Notes under the pieces: model-generated
Database searches by the model: none
What the model saw: the letters and a program-made list of their open reading frames with translations, nothing else
Told to the model about the DNA's origin: nothing
Origin: Paenibacillus mangrovi
GTDB taxonomy: Bacteria; Bacillota; Bacilli; Paenibacillales; Paenibacillaceae
Assembly (NCBI RefSeq): GCF_022898935.1
Contig: NZ_JALIRP010000002.1
Span: 124,001 to 188,000, forward strand
DNA: 64,000 bases
Direction of reading: 5' to 3'
Program-made: the position numbers and the translations under genes
Shown here: positions 24,360 through 34,801 of the stretch, piece by piece
Position numbering within the stretch: position 1 is the stretch's first letter
Layout of the letters: each line of letters opens with the position of its first letter

Positions 24360-26267
24360 TTAAGAAGAAACTCCCTTTTTACCTCTCCCAAATGCATGCA
24401 GCGACATCAGCTTTTTGATTTCGATGCACACGCCTTCAACCGTTAATCCGGTTTCTTGGCGCTGTTCCTTGACGCTACCGTGTTCGATAAAGCGGTCCGG
24501 AACTCCCATCAGGGATACTCTCGTGTCAAAAATATGATTCGTCGCATAAAACTCCAGCACGGCACTGCCGAGACTTCCCGCTTCACTGGCTTCTTCCAAT
24601 ACAACCATATTCGTATGGCTCTCTGCCAGCTCCATAAGCATTTCCTCGTCAACTGGCTTCAAGAAACGGGCATTCACAACGCGCAGGTTAATGCCTTCAC
24701 GCTTCAATTGCTCGGCAGCCTCAAGTGCAACCTGCACCATAGGTCCACAAGCAAGTACGGCATAGCCTTCGCCTTCACGAACCGTTTCCCATTTACCGAT
24801 CGGAATCGGTACGAGTTTTTCGTCCAGAGGTACGCCGAGTCCGTTGATCCGCGGATAACGGTAAGCGATCGGACCTTGATCGTAATCCAGAGCGGTTTTC
24901 ATCATATGGCGCAGCTCGTTTTCATCTTTAGGCATCATCATAACCAAATTCGGGATATGACGCATGAACGCCACATCAAAAACGCCCTGATGCGTTTCAC
25001 CATCGGCACCCACAAAACCAGCACGGTCAATGGCAAACATCACGTTCGCATTATGTCGGCAGATATCATGGACGATCTGATCGTAGGCTCTCTGCATAAA
25101 GGTCGAATACACCGCAAATACGGGCTTCATACCTTCCATGGCAAGCGCTGCGCACATCGTGGCCGCATGCTGCTCTGCGATGCCGACATCGATCATCCGG
25201 CTCGGAAATTTCTCGCTGAATGGAATCAGTCCGGAACCGCTTGGCATGGCCGGTGTTACCGCTACGATGCGCGGGTCCTGCTCCCCAAGCTCAATGAGCG
25301 TTTTACTAAACACATCCGTGTACATTGGATTACCAACCGATTTAAGTACTTGACCGGATTCAATCTTATACGGCGAAATGCCATGCCATTTGTAGGAATC
25401 GGCTTCAGCCGGTTTGTAACCTTTGCCTTTGGTCGTCAGAACGTGAACGAAGACAGGTCCACGCACGTTGTCGGCCTGTTTGAAGGTCTCCATCAGCTTT
25501 TGAATATCGTGCCCGTCCACAGGTCCGAGATAAGTCAGACCAAGTTCCTCGAATAATACGCCGGGAACCATCATATATTTCAGGCTGTCCTTCAGACGGG
25601 AGCCGGTCTTAGCCAGCATACCGCCGATTGCCGGAATTTTCTTCAGTAGAATTTCAACCTCATCCTTAGCCCGCAAATAATGGCGGTCGGAACGGATTTG
25701 GCTCAAGTAATTATGCATCGCGCCAACGTTCGGTGCGATCGACATTTCGTTATCGTTCAGGATCACCATTAAATCTTTTTGTTCATGTCCGATATGGTTT
25801 AAGGCTTCGAAAGCCATGCCCCCAGTAAGAGCACCGTCTCCGATGACCGCTATAACCTTGTTCTTCTCTCCCTTAAAATCCCGGGCAAGAGCCATACCCA
25901 TAGCAGCAGACAGTGAAGTGCTGCTGTGTCCGGCTTCCCATACATCATGCTCGCTCTCGTTTCTTTTGACAAAACCGCATAATCCCTTGAATTTACGAAG
26001 GGTGTCAAACTGATCCATCCGTCCGGTCAGGATTTTATGAACATAAGCCTGATGACCAACATCAAAAATAAACTTGTCACTTGGACTGTCATAGCAGTAA
26101 TGCAGGGCCAGCGTGAGTTCCACCACTCCCAAATTTGAGGCGAGATGCCCTCCTGTGACAGACAGCTTCTCAATCAGAAATTGACGGATTTCAGCCGCCA
26201 AAGAAGTGAGCTCGTCAACCGAAAGAGATTTGATTTGGTTTGGCTCATTAATTTGTGGAAGCAGCAC
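24360..26267 (-). CDS. dxs: 1-deoxy-D-xylulose-5-phosphate synthase
   Basis: Dxs joins pyruvate and glyceraldehyde 3-phosphate using thiamine diphosphate, the first step of the MEP isoprenoid pathway. The 635-residue protein has full length and the family motifs: [38 protein letters not shown] and the transketolase [15 protein letters not shown]. Its place after ispA and before tlyA is typical. Confidence 0.96.
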   Translation of the reverse strand: MLLPQINEPNQIKSLSVDELTSLAAEIRQFLIEKLSVTGGHLASNLGVVELTLALHYCYDSPSDKFIFDVGHQAYVHKILTGRMDQFDTLRKFKGLCGFVKRNESEHDVWEAGHSSTSLSAAMGMALARDFKGEKNKVIAVIGDGALTGGMAFEALNHIGHEQKDLMVILNDNEMSIAPNVGAMHNYLSQIRSDRHYLRAKDEVEILLKKIPAIGGMLAKTGSRLKDSLKYMMVPGVLFEELGLTYLGPVDGHDIQKLMETFKQADNVRGPVFVHVLTTKGKGYKPAEADSYKWHGISPYKIESGQVLKSVGNPMYTDVFSKTLIELGEQDPRIVAVTPAMPSGSGLIPFSEKFPSRMIDVGIAEQHAATMCAALAMEGMKPVFAVYSTFMQRAYDQIVHDICRHNANVMFAIDRAGFVGADGETHQGVFDVAFMRHIPNLVMMMPKDENELRHMMKTALDYDQGPIAYRYPRINGLGVPLDEKLVPIPIGKWETVREGEGYAVLACGPMVQVALEAAEQLKREGINLRVVNARFLKPVDEEMLMELAESHTNMVVLEEASEAGSLGSAVLEFYATNHIFDTRVSLMGVPDRFIEHGSVKEQRQETGLTVEGVCIEIKKLMSLHAFGRGKKGVSS

Positions 26268-26429
26268 GTCGATCTCCCCGCTTTCCTAGATATAATAGAG
26301 AATTTTCTTTACGTCCGGCTTTCATATAAAAGCCTCTTTTCATGTATATTGTTACGCTTTCTTTGCAGAAACAGCGATTCTTTTCGTCATTATATCACAA
26401 AACCTTACGCAATCATAAAATGACGGCGA

Positions 26430-27350
26430 TTAGTGGTCCCGGTTCATCAAATAGTCGGCGATCTCCAGCAGGCGCGACGGATATTTAAAATCCGCTTCCA
26501 GAATGGCCGCTTTCGCTTCATCCGTAAGGCGCCGTACTTCATCACGGGAAGCTTCAAGCCCTATAAAATAGGGATATGTTACCTTTTCCTGCTTAATGTC
26601 GCTCTGTGTTTTTTTGCCGAGCTTTGTCTCGTCACCAACGATATCCAAAATATCGTCCTGAATCTGAAAAGCAAGACCAAGCTTGCGTCCAAAAGTACGC
26701 AGCGCTTCCAGCTGCGATGCATTTGCCCCGGCGATTCTCCCGCCGGCTAGCAGTGAGAACATGATCAAATCACTCGTTTTGTGGAGATGAATATATTCCA
26801 GCTGCGACAATTCAGTCAGGCCTTGTTCACCTTCCATATCCGCCACCTGTCCTCCAACCATGCCTCTTGGGCCCGATAGCTCCGACAGATCCATGGTGAT
26901 CTCCACAACACGCTCAGCCGGTACACCGTGAGATCTGGAAATTTGCGCGATAAGGTAGAAAGCATGCGTGAGAAGGGCATCCCCAGCCAAAATCGCCGTG
27001 GCTTCGCCAAACACTTTATGATTCGTCAGTTTGCCTCTTCGGTAGTCGTCATTATCCATGGCCGGCAGATCGTCATGAATCAGGGAATAGGTATGCACCA
27101 TTTCAACGGCACAGGCGGCATCATATGCTGCCTCCAGGCTGCCTTCCAGAGCCTCACAGGCGGCTACGACAAGCAGCGGACGCATACGTTTGCCGCCTGC
27201 CATCAATGAATATAGCATGGCTTCCCGGAGAGAAGACGGAATCTGCCAGCGGGAAGGAAGACTATCCTCTAGTCTTATGGTCACCCGATCTATAATGTTT
27301 TGATGATATTCTTTGAAGGAGACCGGTTCACTCAAGTACGTCACCGCCAT
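26430..27350 (-). CDS. ispA: Polyprenyl synthetase (farnesyl/geranyl diphosphate synthase)
   Basis: The protein condenses isopentenyl and allylic diphosphates. The 306-residue product has both Asp-rich motifs (HDDLPAMDND and QIQDDILDIVGD) and GGKRMRPLL. It overlaps the end of xseB by 23 bases if the ATG at 27350 is used; a TTG at 27335 overlapping the xseB stop (TTGAGTGA) is an alternative with a slightly better spaced site. Together with dxs it feeds quinone and undecaprenyl synthesis. Confidence 0.93.
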   Translation of the reverse strand: MAVTYLSEPVSFKEYHQNIIDRVTIRLEDSLPSRWQIPSSLREAMLYSLMAGGKRMRPLLVVAACEALEGSLEAAYDAACAVEMVHTYSLIHDDLPAMDNDDYRRGKLTNHKVFGEATAILAGDALLTHAFYLIAQISRSHGVPAERVVEITMDLSELSGPRGMVGGQVADMEGEQGLTELSQLEYIHLHKTSDLIMFSLLAGGRIAGANASQLEALRTFGRKLGLAFQIQDDILDIVGDETKLGKKTQSDIKQEKVTYPYFIGLEASRDEVRRLTDEAKAAILEADFKYPSRLLEIADYLMNRDH

Positions 27351-27591
27351 TTACATCAATCTCGCCGCCAAAAAGTTTTTTGCGCAGCTCCCCGTTTTCT
27401 TCAACGATCATTTCGATTTTCCGCTCCACCTGCTCCAGTTTCTGGCTGCAGAGCTGTGACAGCTTCATTCCCTCCTGAAAAAGCTCAATAGCCTTCTCCA
27501 AAGGCACATCGCCATGCTCAAGCTCTCCAACGATATCCTCAAGCTGGATCATGGCATCTTCAAATTTCAACTCATTACTCTTGTCCGTCAT
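27328..27591 (-). CDS. xseB: Exodeoxyribonuclease VII small subunit
   Basis: The 87-residue, helical XseB binds XseA to form the single-strand DNA exonuclease. The start is ATG 27591, nine bases after AAGGAGG; an ATG three codons upstream touches that site. Motifs FEDAMIQLEDIVGELE and PLEKAIELFQEGMKL are typical. It overlaps xseA and ispA at its two ends. Confidence 0.93.
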   Translation of the reverse strand: MTDKSNELKFEDAMIQLEDIVGELEHGDVPLEKAIELFQEGMKLSQLCSQKLEQVERKIEMIVEENGELRKKLFGGEIDVNGGDVLE

Positions 27592-28942
27592 TTTGCCCAT
27601 CCTCCTTCATTCCCCATACCTGGCATGAAAGCTGACCGTCACTCACCTTAATTTGGACCAGATCTCCAGGCTGTACGTCATTAATTGATTTAATGAGATG
27701 TTGTTCCTGTTCATCGTATACCAAGCTGTAGCCGCGCGCCATAACCTTAAGCGGACTTAAGGCGTCAAGCTGTCTCATGGATGAATACAGCTGTGTCTGT
27801 TTATTTCTAAGAACAGATTGCATCAGTGACAGCAGCTGCTTCTGGCTAACTTCATTCCGCTTCTTAGCATAGGCAAGCTGTTCACGCGGATTATACCGCA
27901 TGAGTCCATGGTGGACCCTGCTGCTCTTCTCTCGGCTTAGGTTCAGCTTCGCGCGCATACCTCTAGCAAGACGCTGCTCCAGCATATCGAGACGTTCTGC
28001 ATGCTGGAGCATGTATCTTCGTGGATGCACAAGCACCGGTGACCGCTGGAGCGAAGTCAGCTGCTGGCGGCTCCGTCTAACACGTTCAAGCAGCAGCTGC
28101 TTAAGAAGACGCCGGCGCTGATCCAGCCTTTCATTCAATTCGGCTGCGTGAGGCACAGCCAGCTCGGCAGCCGCGGTAGGAGTAGCAGCTCTAAGATCCG
28201 CTGCAAAATCAGCGATCGTAAAATCCGTTTCATGCCCTACTGCAGATATCACCGGAATATACGATGAACGAATCGCCCGTGCGACCGCTTCTTCATTAAA
28301 TGCCCATAGTTCCTCTAGCGAGCCCCCGCCGCGTCCAACGATCAGCACATCTGCCTCTTCCATCTCATTCAAATGGCGGATAGCCCGGACAATAGACGGA
28401 GCCGCGCCTTTCCCCTGTACCAGAACAGGGTAGAGTATAATTCTCGCCTGAGGATAACGGCGTCCAAGCGTAATCATGATATCCCGGACAGCTGCGCCCG
28501 TAGGCGAAGTAATTACACCGATGGTTTCAGGGAACTCTGGAATTGGTCTTTTCCGTTCAGCCGCAAAGAGTCCTTCGTCCTCCAGCTTTCTCTTCAGCTG
28601 TTCATACGCAAGATACAAGCTTCCGATGCCGTCCGGCTGCATATGCGTTGCGTAAAATTGATATTGTCCATCCCGCTCATAGACCGTCACGTTGCCCCTG
28701 GCAATCACCTTGGAGCCTTCCTTCGGTACAAAGGGAAGCCTTTGATTATGGGAAGCAAACATAATAGCGCGGATCCGGCTGCCTTCATCTTTCAGTGTAA
28801 AATACATATGTCCGCTGGAATGATGCGTGAAATTCGAGATTTCGCCGCGAATCCATACATCGGAGAGCAGTGAATCCGAATCCAGCTTCATACGGATATA
28901 TTTGTTTAAATCCTTGATGGATAAAATACGCTGCGGTTCCAT
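27575..28942 (-). CDS. xseA: Exodeoxyribonuclease VII large subunit
   Basis: The 455-residue protein has an N-terminal OB fold (about 1-100, WIRGEISNFTHHSSGHMYFTLKD region), the catalytic domain (GVITSPTGAAVRD, GRGGGSLEELWAFN, SAVGHETD) and a coiled-coil C-terminus that binds XseB. It degrades single-stranded DNA from both ends. It follows folD with 15 bases between. Confidence 0.95.
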   Translation of the reverse strand: MEPQRILSIKDLNKYIRMKLDSDSLLSDVWIRGEISNFTHHSSGHMYFTLKDEGSRIRAIMFASHNQRLPFVPKEGSKVIARGNVTVYERDGQYQFYATHMQPDGIGSLYLAYEQLKRKLEDEGLFAAERKRPIPEFPETIGVITSPTGAAVRDIMITLGRRYPQARIILYPVLVQGKGAAPSIVRAIRHLNEMEEADVLIVGRGGGSLEELWAFNEEAVARAIRSSYIPVISAVGHETDFTIADFAADLRAATPTAAAELAVPHAAELNERLDQRRRLLKQLLLERVRRSRQQLTSLQRSPVLVHPRRYMLQHAERLDMLEQRLARGMRAKLNLSREKSSRVHHGLMRYNPREQLAYAKKRNEVSQKQLLSLMQSVLRNKQTQLYSSMRQLDALSPLKVMARGYSLVYDEQEQHLIKSINDVQPGDLVQIKVSDGQLSCQVWGMKEDGQNDGQE

Positions 28943-28957
28943 ATCAGAACCCCTCTC

Positions 28958-29815
28958 TTACGCCAATCCGTGATGGCGTTTTGCCGCAATCAGTGTATTC
29001 TGCATCAGCATAGTGATGGTCATCGGGCCTACACCGCCAGGCACCGGAGTAATTGGTCCGGATACTTCCTTCACACTCTCAAAATCCACATCTCCTGCAA
29101 GCTTTCCGTTCTCAAGCCGGTTCATGCCCACATCAATGACAACCGCACCCGGTTTTACATAGCTGGCATCAATATAATTCGCCCGTCCGATCGCGACGAC
29201 AAGCACGTCTGCCTGGCGCGCAATTTCAGCCATGTTCTTCGTACGTGAGTGGCACATCGTGACTGTCGCATTTTCGCGCTGGAGCAAGAGAGATACGGGC
29301 TTGCCCACGATGTTGCTTCGTCCAATCACAACGGCGTGTTTGCCTGACAACGAGATGCCTGCACGTTTGATCAATTCGATAACGCCAGCGGGCGTACATG
29401 GAAGAAGACTGTCATCGCCGATGACCAGGTTCCCTACATTGACCGGATGAAATCCGTCCACATCCTTGCCCACGGCGATTGCATTAATAACTGCTTTCTC
29501 ATCAATATGCACAGGAAGAGGCAGCTGTACCAAAATCCCGTCGATGCTGTCCTGGTGGTTCAGCTTGTCCACCAAGGCTAGCAAATCTTCTTGCGAGGTC
29601 TCTGCAGGCAGACGGTGAACTTCAGAGTAATATCCCAAATCATGACATGCTTTTTCCTTGTTACGGACATACACTTGAGATGCCGGATCTTCGCCTACAA
29701 GCACAACAGCCAGACCAGGCACAACACCATTGGCTGCCAAATCCTTTACTTCACCCGCAATACTGCTGCGGATTTCTTCGGATACTTGTTTTCCGCTGAT
29801 AATGGTTGCTGTCAT
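28958..29815 (-). CDS. folD: Bifunctional methylene-THF dehydrogenase/cyclohydrolase FolD
   Basis: FolD interconverts methylene-, methenyl- and formyl-tetrahydrofolate. The 285-residue protein has YVRNKEKAC with the catalytic lysine, the QLPLP motif, PCTPAGV, and the nucleotide-binding [10 protein letters not shown] segment. It stands between nusB and xseA, a conserved order. Confidence 0.95.
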   Translation of the reverse strand: MTATIISGKQVSEEIRSSIAGEVKDLAANGVVPGLAVVLVGEDPASQVYVRNKEKACHDLGYYSEVHRLPAETSQEDLLALVDKLNHQDSIDGILVQLPLPVHIDEKAVINAIAVGKDVDGFHPVNVGNLVIGDDSLLPCTPAGVIELIKRAGISLSGKHAVVIGRSNIVGKPVSLLLQRENATVTMCHSRTKNMAEIARQADVLVVAIGRANYIDASYVKPGAVVIDVGMNRLENGKLAGDVDFESVKEVSGPITPVPGGVGPMTITMLMQNTLIAAKRHHGLA

Positions 29816-29887
29816 TCTACTCTCTCCCCTGTATATATGTGATAAATCGCGACTGAAAAGTAAAACGGCTAAAGCCGTAGAAAAAGC

Positions 29888-30340
29888 TTAAGATGGATCG
29901 TTTTTCAGCTTGTCCAGCTCGCGGATCATGTTCCCCAAAACACCATTAACAAACTTGCCGGATTCATCTGTTCCAAAGTGCTTGGACAGCTCGATCGCTT
30001 CATTGACAGCGACTTTGGCTGGCACATCGGTGGAGTACAGCATCTCAAATGCAGCTAGACGCAGAATTTGACGGTCGACTCGCGACAGACGGCTGATTTG
30101 CCACCCTTTCAAATAATTTTCGAGCAGTCCGTCGATCGCTTGCTTATGACTCCACACTCCGTTTACAAGCTTCAGCACATATGCTTTGAGCTCCATTTCA
30201 TTCGTAATGACACGCTCTGTATCATTTTCCTCTGCGGCTTCATCCAGCAGCATGTTTACCGCATCTTCACTGCCAACCTCATTCATTTCCATTTGATAAA
30301 GGCTTTGCACGACGATTTCCCTTGCTAAACGTCTTTTCAT
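29888..30340 (-). CDS. nusB: Transcription antitermination factor NusB
   Basis: NusB binds boxA RNA with NusE (S10) to support rRNA transcription. The 150-residue all-helical protein has the typical RRLAREIVVQSLYQMEMN start and RLSRVDRQILRLAAFEML and VPAKVAVNEAIELSKHFG motifs. Confidence 0.94.
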   Translation of the reverse strand: MKRRLAREIVVQSLYQMEMNEVGSEDAVNMLLDEAAEENDTERVITNEMELKAYVLKLVNGVWSHKQAIDGLLENYLKGWQISRLSRVDRQILRLAAFEMLYSTDVPAKVAVNEAIELSKHFGTDESGKFVNGVLGNMIRELDKLKNDPS

Positions 30341-30439
30341 TATGTTCCTCCTGAACCTGTCATAAGTGAATACTTCTTATTAGTATGGATTGATTTGTAA
30401 TGTTTTTTGCATCTTGTACGGCTCTAGGTTCTTTTCACA

Positions 30440-30517
30440 AAAAAACCGCGATATGCTTCACCAGAAAATGGGCATTATGAAGCTGCAGCTCTTTTTTCCG
30501 GAGAAAGCATATCACGG
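30440..30517 (-). terminator. Terminator of the asp23-amaP-DUF2273 unit
   Basis: On the minus strand CCGTGATATGCTTTC pairs with GAAGCATATCGCGG over a long loop, followed by TTTTTTTG, between DUF2273 and nusB. Confidence 0.75.
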
Positions 30518-30519
30518 GT

Positions 30520-30756
30520 TCATTTAAAAGGACGCCAGCGCTCGGAAAGCCACTGTCCCATTTCACTCCAGCGAAAAAAAGACCCTAACTGCAAATCCTT
30601 TCTTTTGCCGGCAGTATATCCTATGAACACAACCAATGCAAAGAACAACATATCCCAAAAACCCGCAAACAAATAAATAAAACCGAAAAAGATTCCGCCG
30701 GCAATGCCGGTTATCCGTCCTCTGTGACTCTCCCATATTTCCTTCCAGAGCTCCAT
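30520..30756 (-). CDS. DUF2273 small membrane protein
   Basis: The 78-residue protein has two hydrophobic segments (about 14-33 and 33-49) and a basic, Trp-containing C-terminus. DUF2273 proteins accompany Asp23 and AmaP, as here, and are thought to be part of the envelope stress module. ATG 30756 follows GAGGTG. A longer overlapping frame has no support. Confidence 0.85.
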   Translation of the reverse strand: MELWKEIWESHRGRITGIAGGIFFGFIYLFAGFWDMLFFALVVFIGYTAGKRKDLQLGSFFRWSEMGQWLSERWRPFK

Positions 30757-30768
30757 GGAAGACCACCT

Positions 30769-31308
30769 CTATTCCACTCTACTCTTTATTGTTGTCGACT
30801 GGCCTACGTTAGCTATATATACAGCCACATTCGACACCGGAATGCCAGTTGTTTCCTGAAGATAATCATGGACTTGCTTTTGAATCTCCGTTGTCATGGT
30901 AGGAATAGATACATCTCCTTCAACAACTGTGCGGATCATAATCTCAAGTCCTGCCTCTCTTACTCTGATCCGTGCCTTGAGGTCCTTGGCGCCACGAATT
31001 CTGGAAGCCGCCTTCAGGCACAGGTTCTCAATCGTTTCCACTGAAATCTGAATATCCCCATACTCCGTACGCTGATCAATCGAAGGAATATCTACGCGTT
31101 CGCGACGAATGGAAATATAGAAAAAACGGAAGCTGAGCAGAAGCAAAACAGCCGCAACCACTACATAAGTGACTGTAAGCGTCGTTTGATCCATATTGAT
31201 TTCCAATCCGGGAACCAGACCGCTCAAACGGAGGATGGCAAATACACTTATTATTCCGATACTCAAGCTGTAGATAAACAGCAGAAGTCTATCCAGTATT
31301 TTGGCCAC
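30769..31308 (-). CDS. amaP: Alkaline shock response membrane anchor AmaP
   Basis: The 179-residue form starts at GTG 31308, eleven bases after AAGGAGG; a GTG three codons earlier is only two bases from that site. Two N-terminal membrane helices (about 5-28 and 46-66) are followed by a cytoplasmic domain resembling Asp23 (DIQISVETIENLCLKAA). AmaP tethers Asp23 to the membrane. Confidence 0.88.
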   Translation of the reverse strand: MAKILDRLLLFIYSLSIGIISVFAILRLSGLVPGLEINMDQTTLTVTYVVVAAVLLLLSFRFFYISIRRERVDIPSIDQRTEYGDIQISVETIENLCLKAASRIRGAKDLKARIRVREAGLEIMIRTVVEGDVSIPTMTTEIQKQVHDYLQETTGIPVSNVAVYIANVGQSTTIKSRVE

Positions 31309-31389
31309 GAACAGCACAGCCTCCTTAAATTAGAGTAAACCCTCGACGCATGTCGGGGGTTATTTAGCTCATTCCATATCGAACACTCT

Positions 31390-31797
31390 TTATTTCACTC
31401 GTTGATTGAAGTCGATATCTTCCGTTCTCTCAGCGTTTTTGAAATGAACATCATGAATTTGCACATTCACTTCGATTACGGTTAAGCCGGTCATCATCTC
31501 GATCGACCGTTTAACGTTGCGCTGGATTTCAGTAGCCACTTCCGGCAAACGCTGTCCGTATTCAATAATGACGGATACGTCAACGGCAGCCTCGCGCTGA
31601 CCAACCTCCACCTTCACGCCTTTGGACAGGTTTTTACGTCCGAGCAGCTCGGCGATGCCGCCTGCAAAGCCGCCGCTCATGCCGGCAACTCCCTTGACTT
31701 CCACCGTCGCAAGACCTGCGATAACTTCAATCACTTCAGGAGCAATCTGTATTTCACCGATTTCTGTACGTTCAGACTCATTCGGTACTGTGCTCAT
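31390..31797 (-). CDS. yqhY: Asp23/Gls24 family envelope stress protein (YqhY)
   Basis: The 135-residue protein is the Asp23 fold throughout (IQIAPEVIEVIAGLATVEVKGVA, followed by VDVSVIIEYGQRLPEVA). In B. subtilis the yqhY gene is linked to accB-accC and affects fatty acid synthesis; the same neighbours are present here. ATG start behind AAAGGTG. Confidence 0.92.
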   Translation of the reverse strand: MSTVPNESERTEIGEIQIAPEVIEVIAGLATVEVKGVAGMSGGFAGGIAELLGRKNLSKGVKVEVGQREAAVDVSVIIEYGQRLPEVATEIQRNVKRSIEMMTGLTVIEVNVQIHDVHFKNAERTEDIDFNQRVK

Positions 31798-31911
31798 TCA
31801 TTCAACACACCTTTCAGGTAGGATGGAAACACCGATACACCCGTTAGGACACTTTTAAGATCACTCATAAATATAACATTTACGGTGAATCATGACAAAC
31901 ATCCTTTAGGA

Positions 31912-33255
31912 TTATATCTCGTTTTCTTCCAAGAATTTAATATCAAAATCACCTTTATTGAACGTAGGATGCTCGAGCAGCTTCAGGTGGAACGGAATGG
32001 TCGTGTGAATACCTTCAACGGCAAACTCGGACAATGCCCGTTTCATCTTCGCTATGGCTTCTTCACGAGTAGGAGCCCATACGATTAACTTCGCGATCAT
32101 GGAATCATAAAACGGAGGAATGGAGTATCCCTGATAAGCCGCGCTGTCTACCCGCACCCCTGGTCCTCCCGGAGCAAGATAGAATTGGATTTTACCTGGA
32201 GCAGGCATAAAGTTACGGTCAGGATCCTCTGCATTGATACGGCATTCGATGGAGCTGCCGTTAATGACAATATCCTCCTGAGAGAAAGAAAGCGGCTTGC
32301 CTTCCGCCACAGAAATCATTTCCTTAATCAGATCCATGCCCGTCACCATTTCGGTAACCGGATGTTCCACCTGAATCCGGGTATTCATCTCCATAAAGTA
32401 GAATTGTCCGTCCGGCCCGAGCAGAAACTCAAGCGTACCGGCTCCGGAATAGTTCACGGCTTTAGCAGCACGCACGGCTGCCTCACCCATTAGACTGCGG
32501 ACCTCCTGGGACAATACCGGACATGGCGATTCTTCAACAAGCTTTTGTCTGCGGCGCTGAACCGAGCAATCTCGTTCGCCCAAATGAACCGCATTGCCGT
32601 GATTGTCAGCCATGATTTGAATTTCCACGTGCTTCATTCCGGTAAGGAATTTCTCAAGATATACCCCTGCGTTGCCAAACGCCTTTTGAGCTTCCTGCTG
32701 CGCAGCAGTAATCTGTTTGATGAGTGCAGGCTCGTCCTCTGCTATACGGATGCCCTTACCTCCGCCACCTGCAGTAGCCTTGATAATCAAAGGATATCCG
32801 ATATCTCTGCCGATCATAACCGCCTGATCCAGATCCTCAACCAGACCGTCTGATCCAGGGATAACAGGAACCCCCGCCGATTTCATCGTTTGCTTCGCAA
32901 CGGATTTATCACCCATCTTGTTAATTGCATCTGCAGACGGACCGATAAAAGTAATGTTGCAGGATTCGCAGATTTCTGCGAAGTCAGCATTTTCGGCCAA
33001 AAACCCGTATCCGGGATGAACGGCATCACATTCGGTAAGCGTTGCCACACTCATAATATTGGTGATGTTCAGATAACTGTCTTTGGACAATGTCGGACCG
33101 ATGCAATAGGCTTCATCCGCCAAACGGACATGAAGCGCATCCTTATCCGCTTCAGAATATACAGCAACCGTGGAAATGCCAAGCTCCCGGCAGGCTCGGA
33201 TGATACGAACGGCAATTTCACCGCGGTTGGCTATCAGGATTTTATGAAATTTCAT
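31912..33255 (-). CDS. accC: Acetyl-CoA carboxylase, biotin carboxylase subunit
   Basis: AccC carboxylates the biotin of AccB with ATP and bicarbonate. The 447-residue ATP-grasp protein has [27 protein letters not shown] (ATP loop), [12 protein letters not shown] and the C-terminal biotin carboxylase domain. It starts at ATG 33255 behind GGGAGG, 30 bases after accB. Confidence 0.96.
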   Translation of the reverse strand: MKFHKILIANRGEIAVRIIRACRELGISTVAVYSEADKDALHVRLADEAYCIGPTLSKDSYLNITNIMSVATLTECDAVHPGYGFLAENADFAEICESCNITFIGPSADAINKMGDKSVAKQTMKSAGVPVIPGSDGLVEDLDQAVMIGRDIGYPLIIKATAGGGGKGIRIAEDEPALIKQITAAQQEAQKAFGNAGVYLEKFLTGMKHVEIQIMADNHGNAVHLGERDCSVQRRRQKLVEESPCPVLSQEVRSLMGEAAVRAAKAVNYSGAGTLEFLLGPDGQFYFMEMNTRIQVEHPVTEMVTGMDLIKEMISVAEGKPLSFSQEDIVINGSSIECRINAEDPDRNFMPAPGKIQFYLAPGGPGVRVDSAAYQGYSIPPFYDSMIAKLIVWAPTREEAIAKMKRALSEFAVEGIHTTIPFHLKLLEHPTFNKGDFDIKFLEENEI

Positions 33256-33285
33256 GCAAGTAACCTCCCTTTCGTCATACGGTGT

Positions 33286-33783
33286 TTATTCCGATTTCAC
33301 CAGAAACAGAGGCTGCCCGAATTCAACCAGTTGTCCGTTTTCCACGAGGATCTCTACGATTTCACCTTTGATTTCAGCCTCCAGCTCGTTCATAAGCTTC
33401 ATGGCTTCAATGATGCAGACCGTGGATTTTTCATTCACTTTATCTCCGACATTGACAAATGGGCCTAATTCAGGAGATGGAGATCTGTAGAACGTACCCA
33501 CCATCGGAGATACAATCTTATGTAAAGAAGGGTCGGCTGCATTCGCACCACCCGCCGCTGGCTGCTGGCCGGCATCGGCTGCTGCAGGCGGATTAACATA
33601 TTGAGGCATGGCTTGCTGCGGAACCTGAAGATACTGGGCTTGTGCAGGCTGACTTGCAATCACTTCAGTTTTGTTTGCCTTGCGGATCGTCAGATGTGTT
33701 CCTTCCAATTCAATATCCAATTCGTGTACAGAGGTCTGATCGACCAATTGTATTAACTCTTTGATTTCGCTTAACTTCAACAT
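33286..33783 (-). CDS. accB: Acetyl-CoA carboxylase, biotin carboxyl carrier protein
   Basis: The 165-residue protein has an N-terminal region, a flexible Pro/Ala/Gln-rich linker (about 43-83), and the biotinyl domain with the biotinylated lysine in IEAMKLMNE (K129). AccB and AccC supply malonyl-CoA for fatty acid synthesis. It is first of accB-accC and lies after the terminator of the spoIIIA operon. Confidence 0.95.
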   Translation of the reverse strand: MLKLSEIKELIQLVDQTSVHELDIELEGTHLTIRKANKTEVIASQPAQAQYLQVPQQAMPQYVNPPAAADAGQQPAAGGANAADPSLHKIVSPMVGTFYRSPSPELGPFVNVGDKVNEKSTVCIIEAMKLMNELEAEIKGEIVEILVENGQLVEFGQPLFLVKSE

Positions 33784-33870
33784 TCACAAATCACTCCTTC
33801 AAGGGAAGCGCCTGGCTTCCGGACATACATACACATAACGATATGTATTATATCACAAACGCTAGAAATG

Positions 33871-33901
33871 GAAAGAGTCCAAGATCATCCCGGACTCTTT
33901 C
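33871..33901. terminator. Terminator between spoIIIAH and accB
   Basis: GAAAGAGTCC (33871-33880) and GGACTCTTTC (33892-33901) form a stem of 10 bp. The T-run is modest on either side. Confidence 0.7.
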
Positions 33902-33928
33902 GACGTTTTTTCTGTTTTTCCGCCACGC

Positions 33929-34756
33929 TTAAGGCGCCATGTATTGCACACTGACTTTATCCTGCGTGACATTCAGTTCTTTCATGACCAGCTCGACGAT
34001 GCTGACAGCCTGTTTAACATCCGGCTTGTCGCTGAGAACAAGCACTTGATATTTATCGTTTTCTTGCTTCACGAGGGCATTGGCAAAGGAGTATTTTTGC
34101 TCAAGCTCTTCTTCGATGCCTTGGATTTTGTTTTCTTTTGTTTCCAGAGCCTGAAGATCTTCGCTTGCCTTGGCAGTATCCGCCGGATCTTTGCTCATGT
34201 CGTTCATTACGGCCACCAGTTCATTTTGCTTCTTCAGATTGTCTTGCGTACGTTGGAAGAGGTAGGATTCAATCTGACTCGCACTTGTGCTTTTTTGAGA
34301 AGCCACTTCTTTCAGCACTTCATCGTCACTTTTACCGGCCTTTGCTGTTGTTTTTCCATCGGATGTTCCGGCTGTTTTACCTGTGGAAGCTGTCTTGTCG
34401 GTTGAAGTCTGATCTTTGGTATCTGTTTGGGCTGCAGTCTTGTCTTGGTTTTCCTTGGCTGCGTCCTTACCCGTATTTTTAGCCGTATCGGTGGCAGCTT
34501 TGTTTGCGTCTTTGCCAGCAGCGTCATTCACTTTACCGTCCGTAATAACTTCTGTAACCTCGACTCCGTTTTCCGTCTTCGTTGTCCCTGAAGCAGTCTC
34601 CTTAGCTGATGTTTTATCCGTAGTTCCCACCTGCTGACTGTCGGCCACCTGGTTCTTGGAAGAACCCGAGTCTTCAGTAAACAGGTAGTAAGCCGAAAGC
34701 ACAACCATCAAGCTCAGCATTGATACCAACCAAATCGTTTGTCTTTTACTGTTCAT
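33929..34756 (-). CDS. spoIIIAH: SpoIIIAH, mother-cell ring protein of the feeding tube
   Basis: SpoIIIAH binds forespore SpoIIQ across the intermembrane space. The 275-residue protein has one N-terminal helix (about 9-27), an unusually long Lys/Asp/Thr-rich linker (about 30-145) and a C-terminal EscJ/YscJ-like ring domain (about 160-275). The linker makes it longer than the roughly 218-residue B. subtilis protein. Start behind GAGGAGG. Confidence 0.93.
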   Translation of the reverse strand: MNSKRQTIWLVSMLSLMVVLSAYYLFTEDSGSSKNQVADSQQVGTTDKTSAKETASGTTKTENGVEVTEVITDGKVNDAAGKDANKAATDTAKNTGKDAAKENQDKTAAQTDTKDQTSTDKTASTGKTAGTSDGKTTAKAGKSDDEVLKEVASQKSTSASQIESYLFQRTQDNLKKQNELVAVMNDMSKDPADTAKASEDLQALETKENKIQGIEEELEQKYSFANALVKQENDKYQVLVLSDKPDVKQAVSIVELVMKELNVTQDKVSVQYMAP

Positions 34757-34801
34757 TCTTTATATCCTCCTCAAAATTGAACTCATTTTATTGAAATCAG
34801 C

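Noticed and set aside
24456..25556. Plus-strand frame of 366 codons opposite dxs
   Set aside because: Pure shadow of dxs; His/Arg-rich product without motif.
34400..34660. Low-complexity Lys/Asp/Thr linker of SpoIIIAH as a sign of a frameshift or repeat expansion
   Set aside because: The frame is continuous with normal domains at both ends; such linkers are variable in SpoIIIAH and SpoIIIAF of Paenibacillus-like species.
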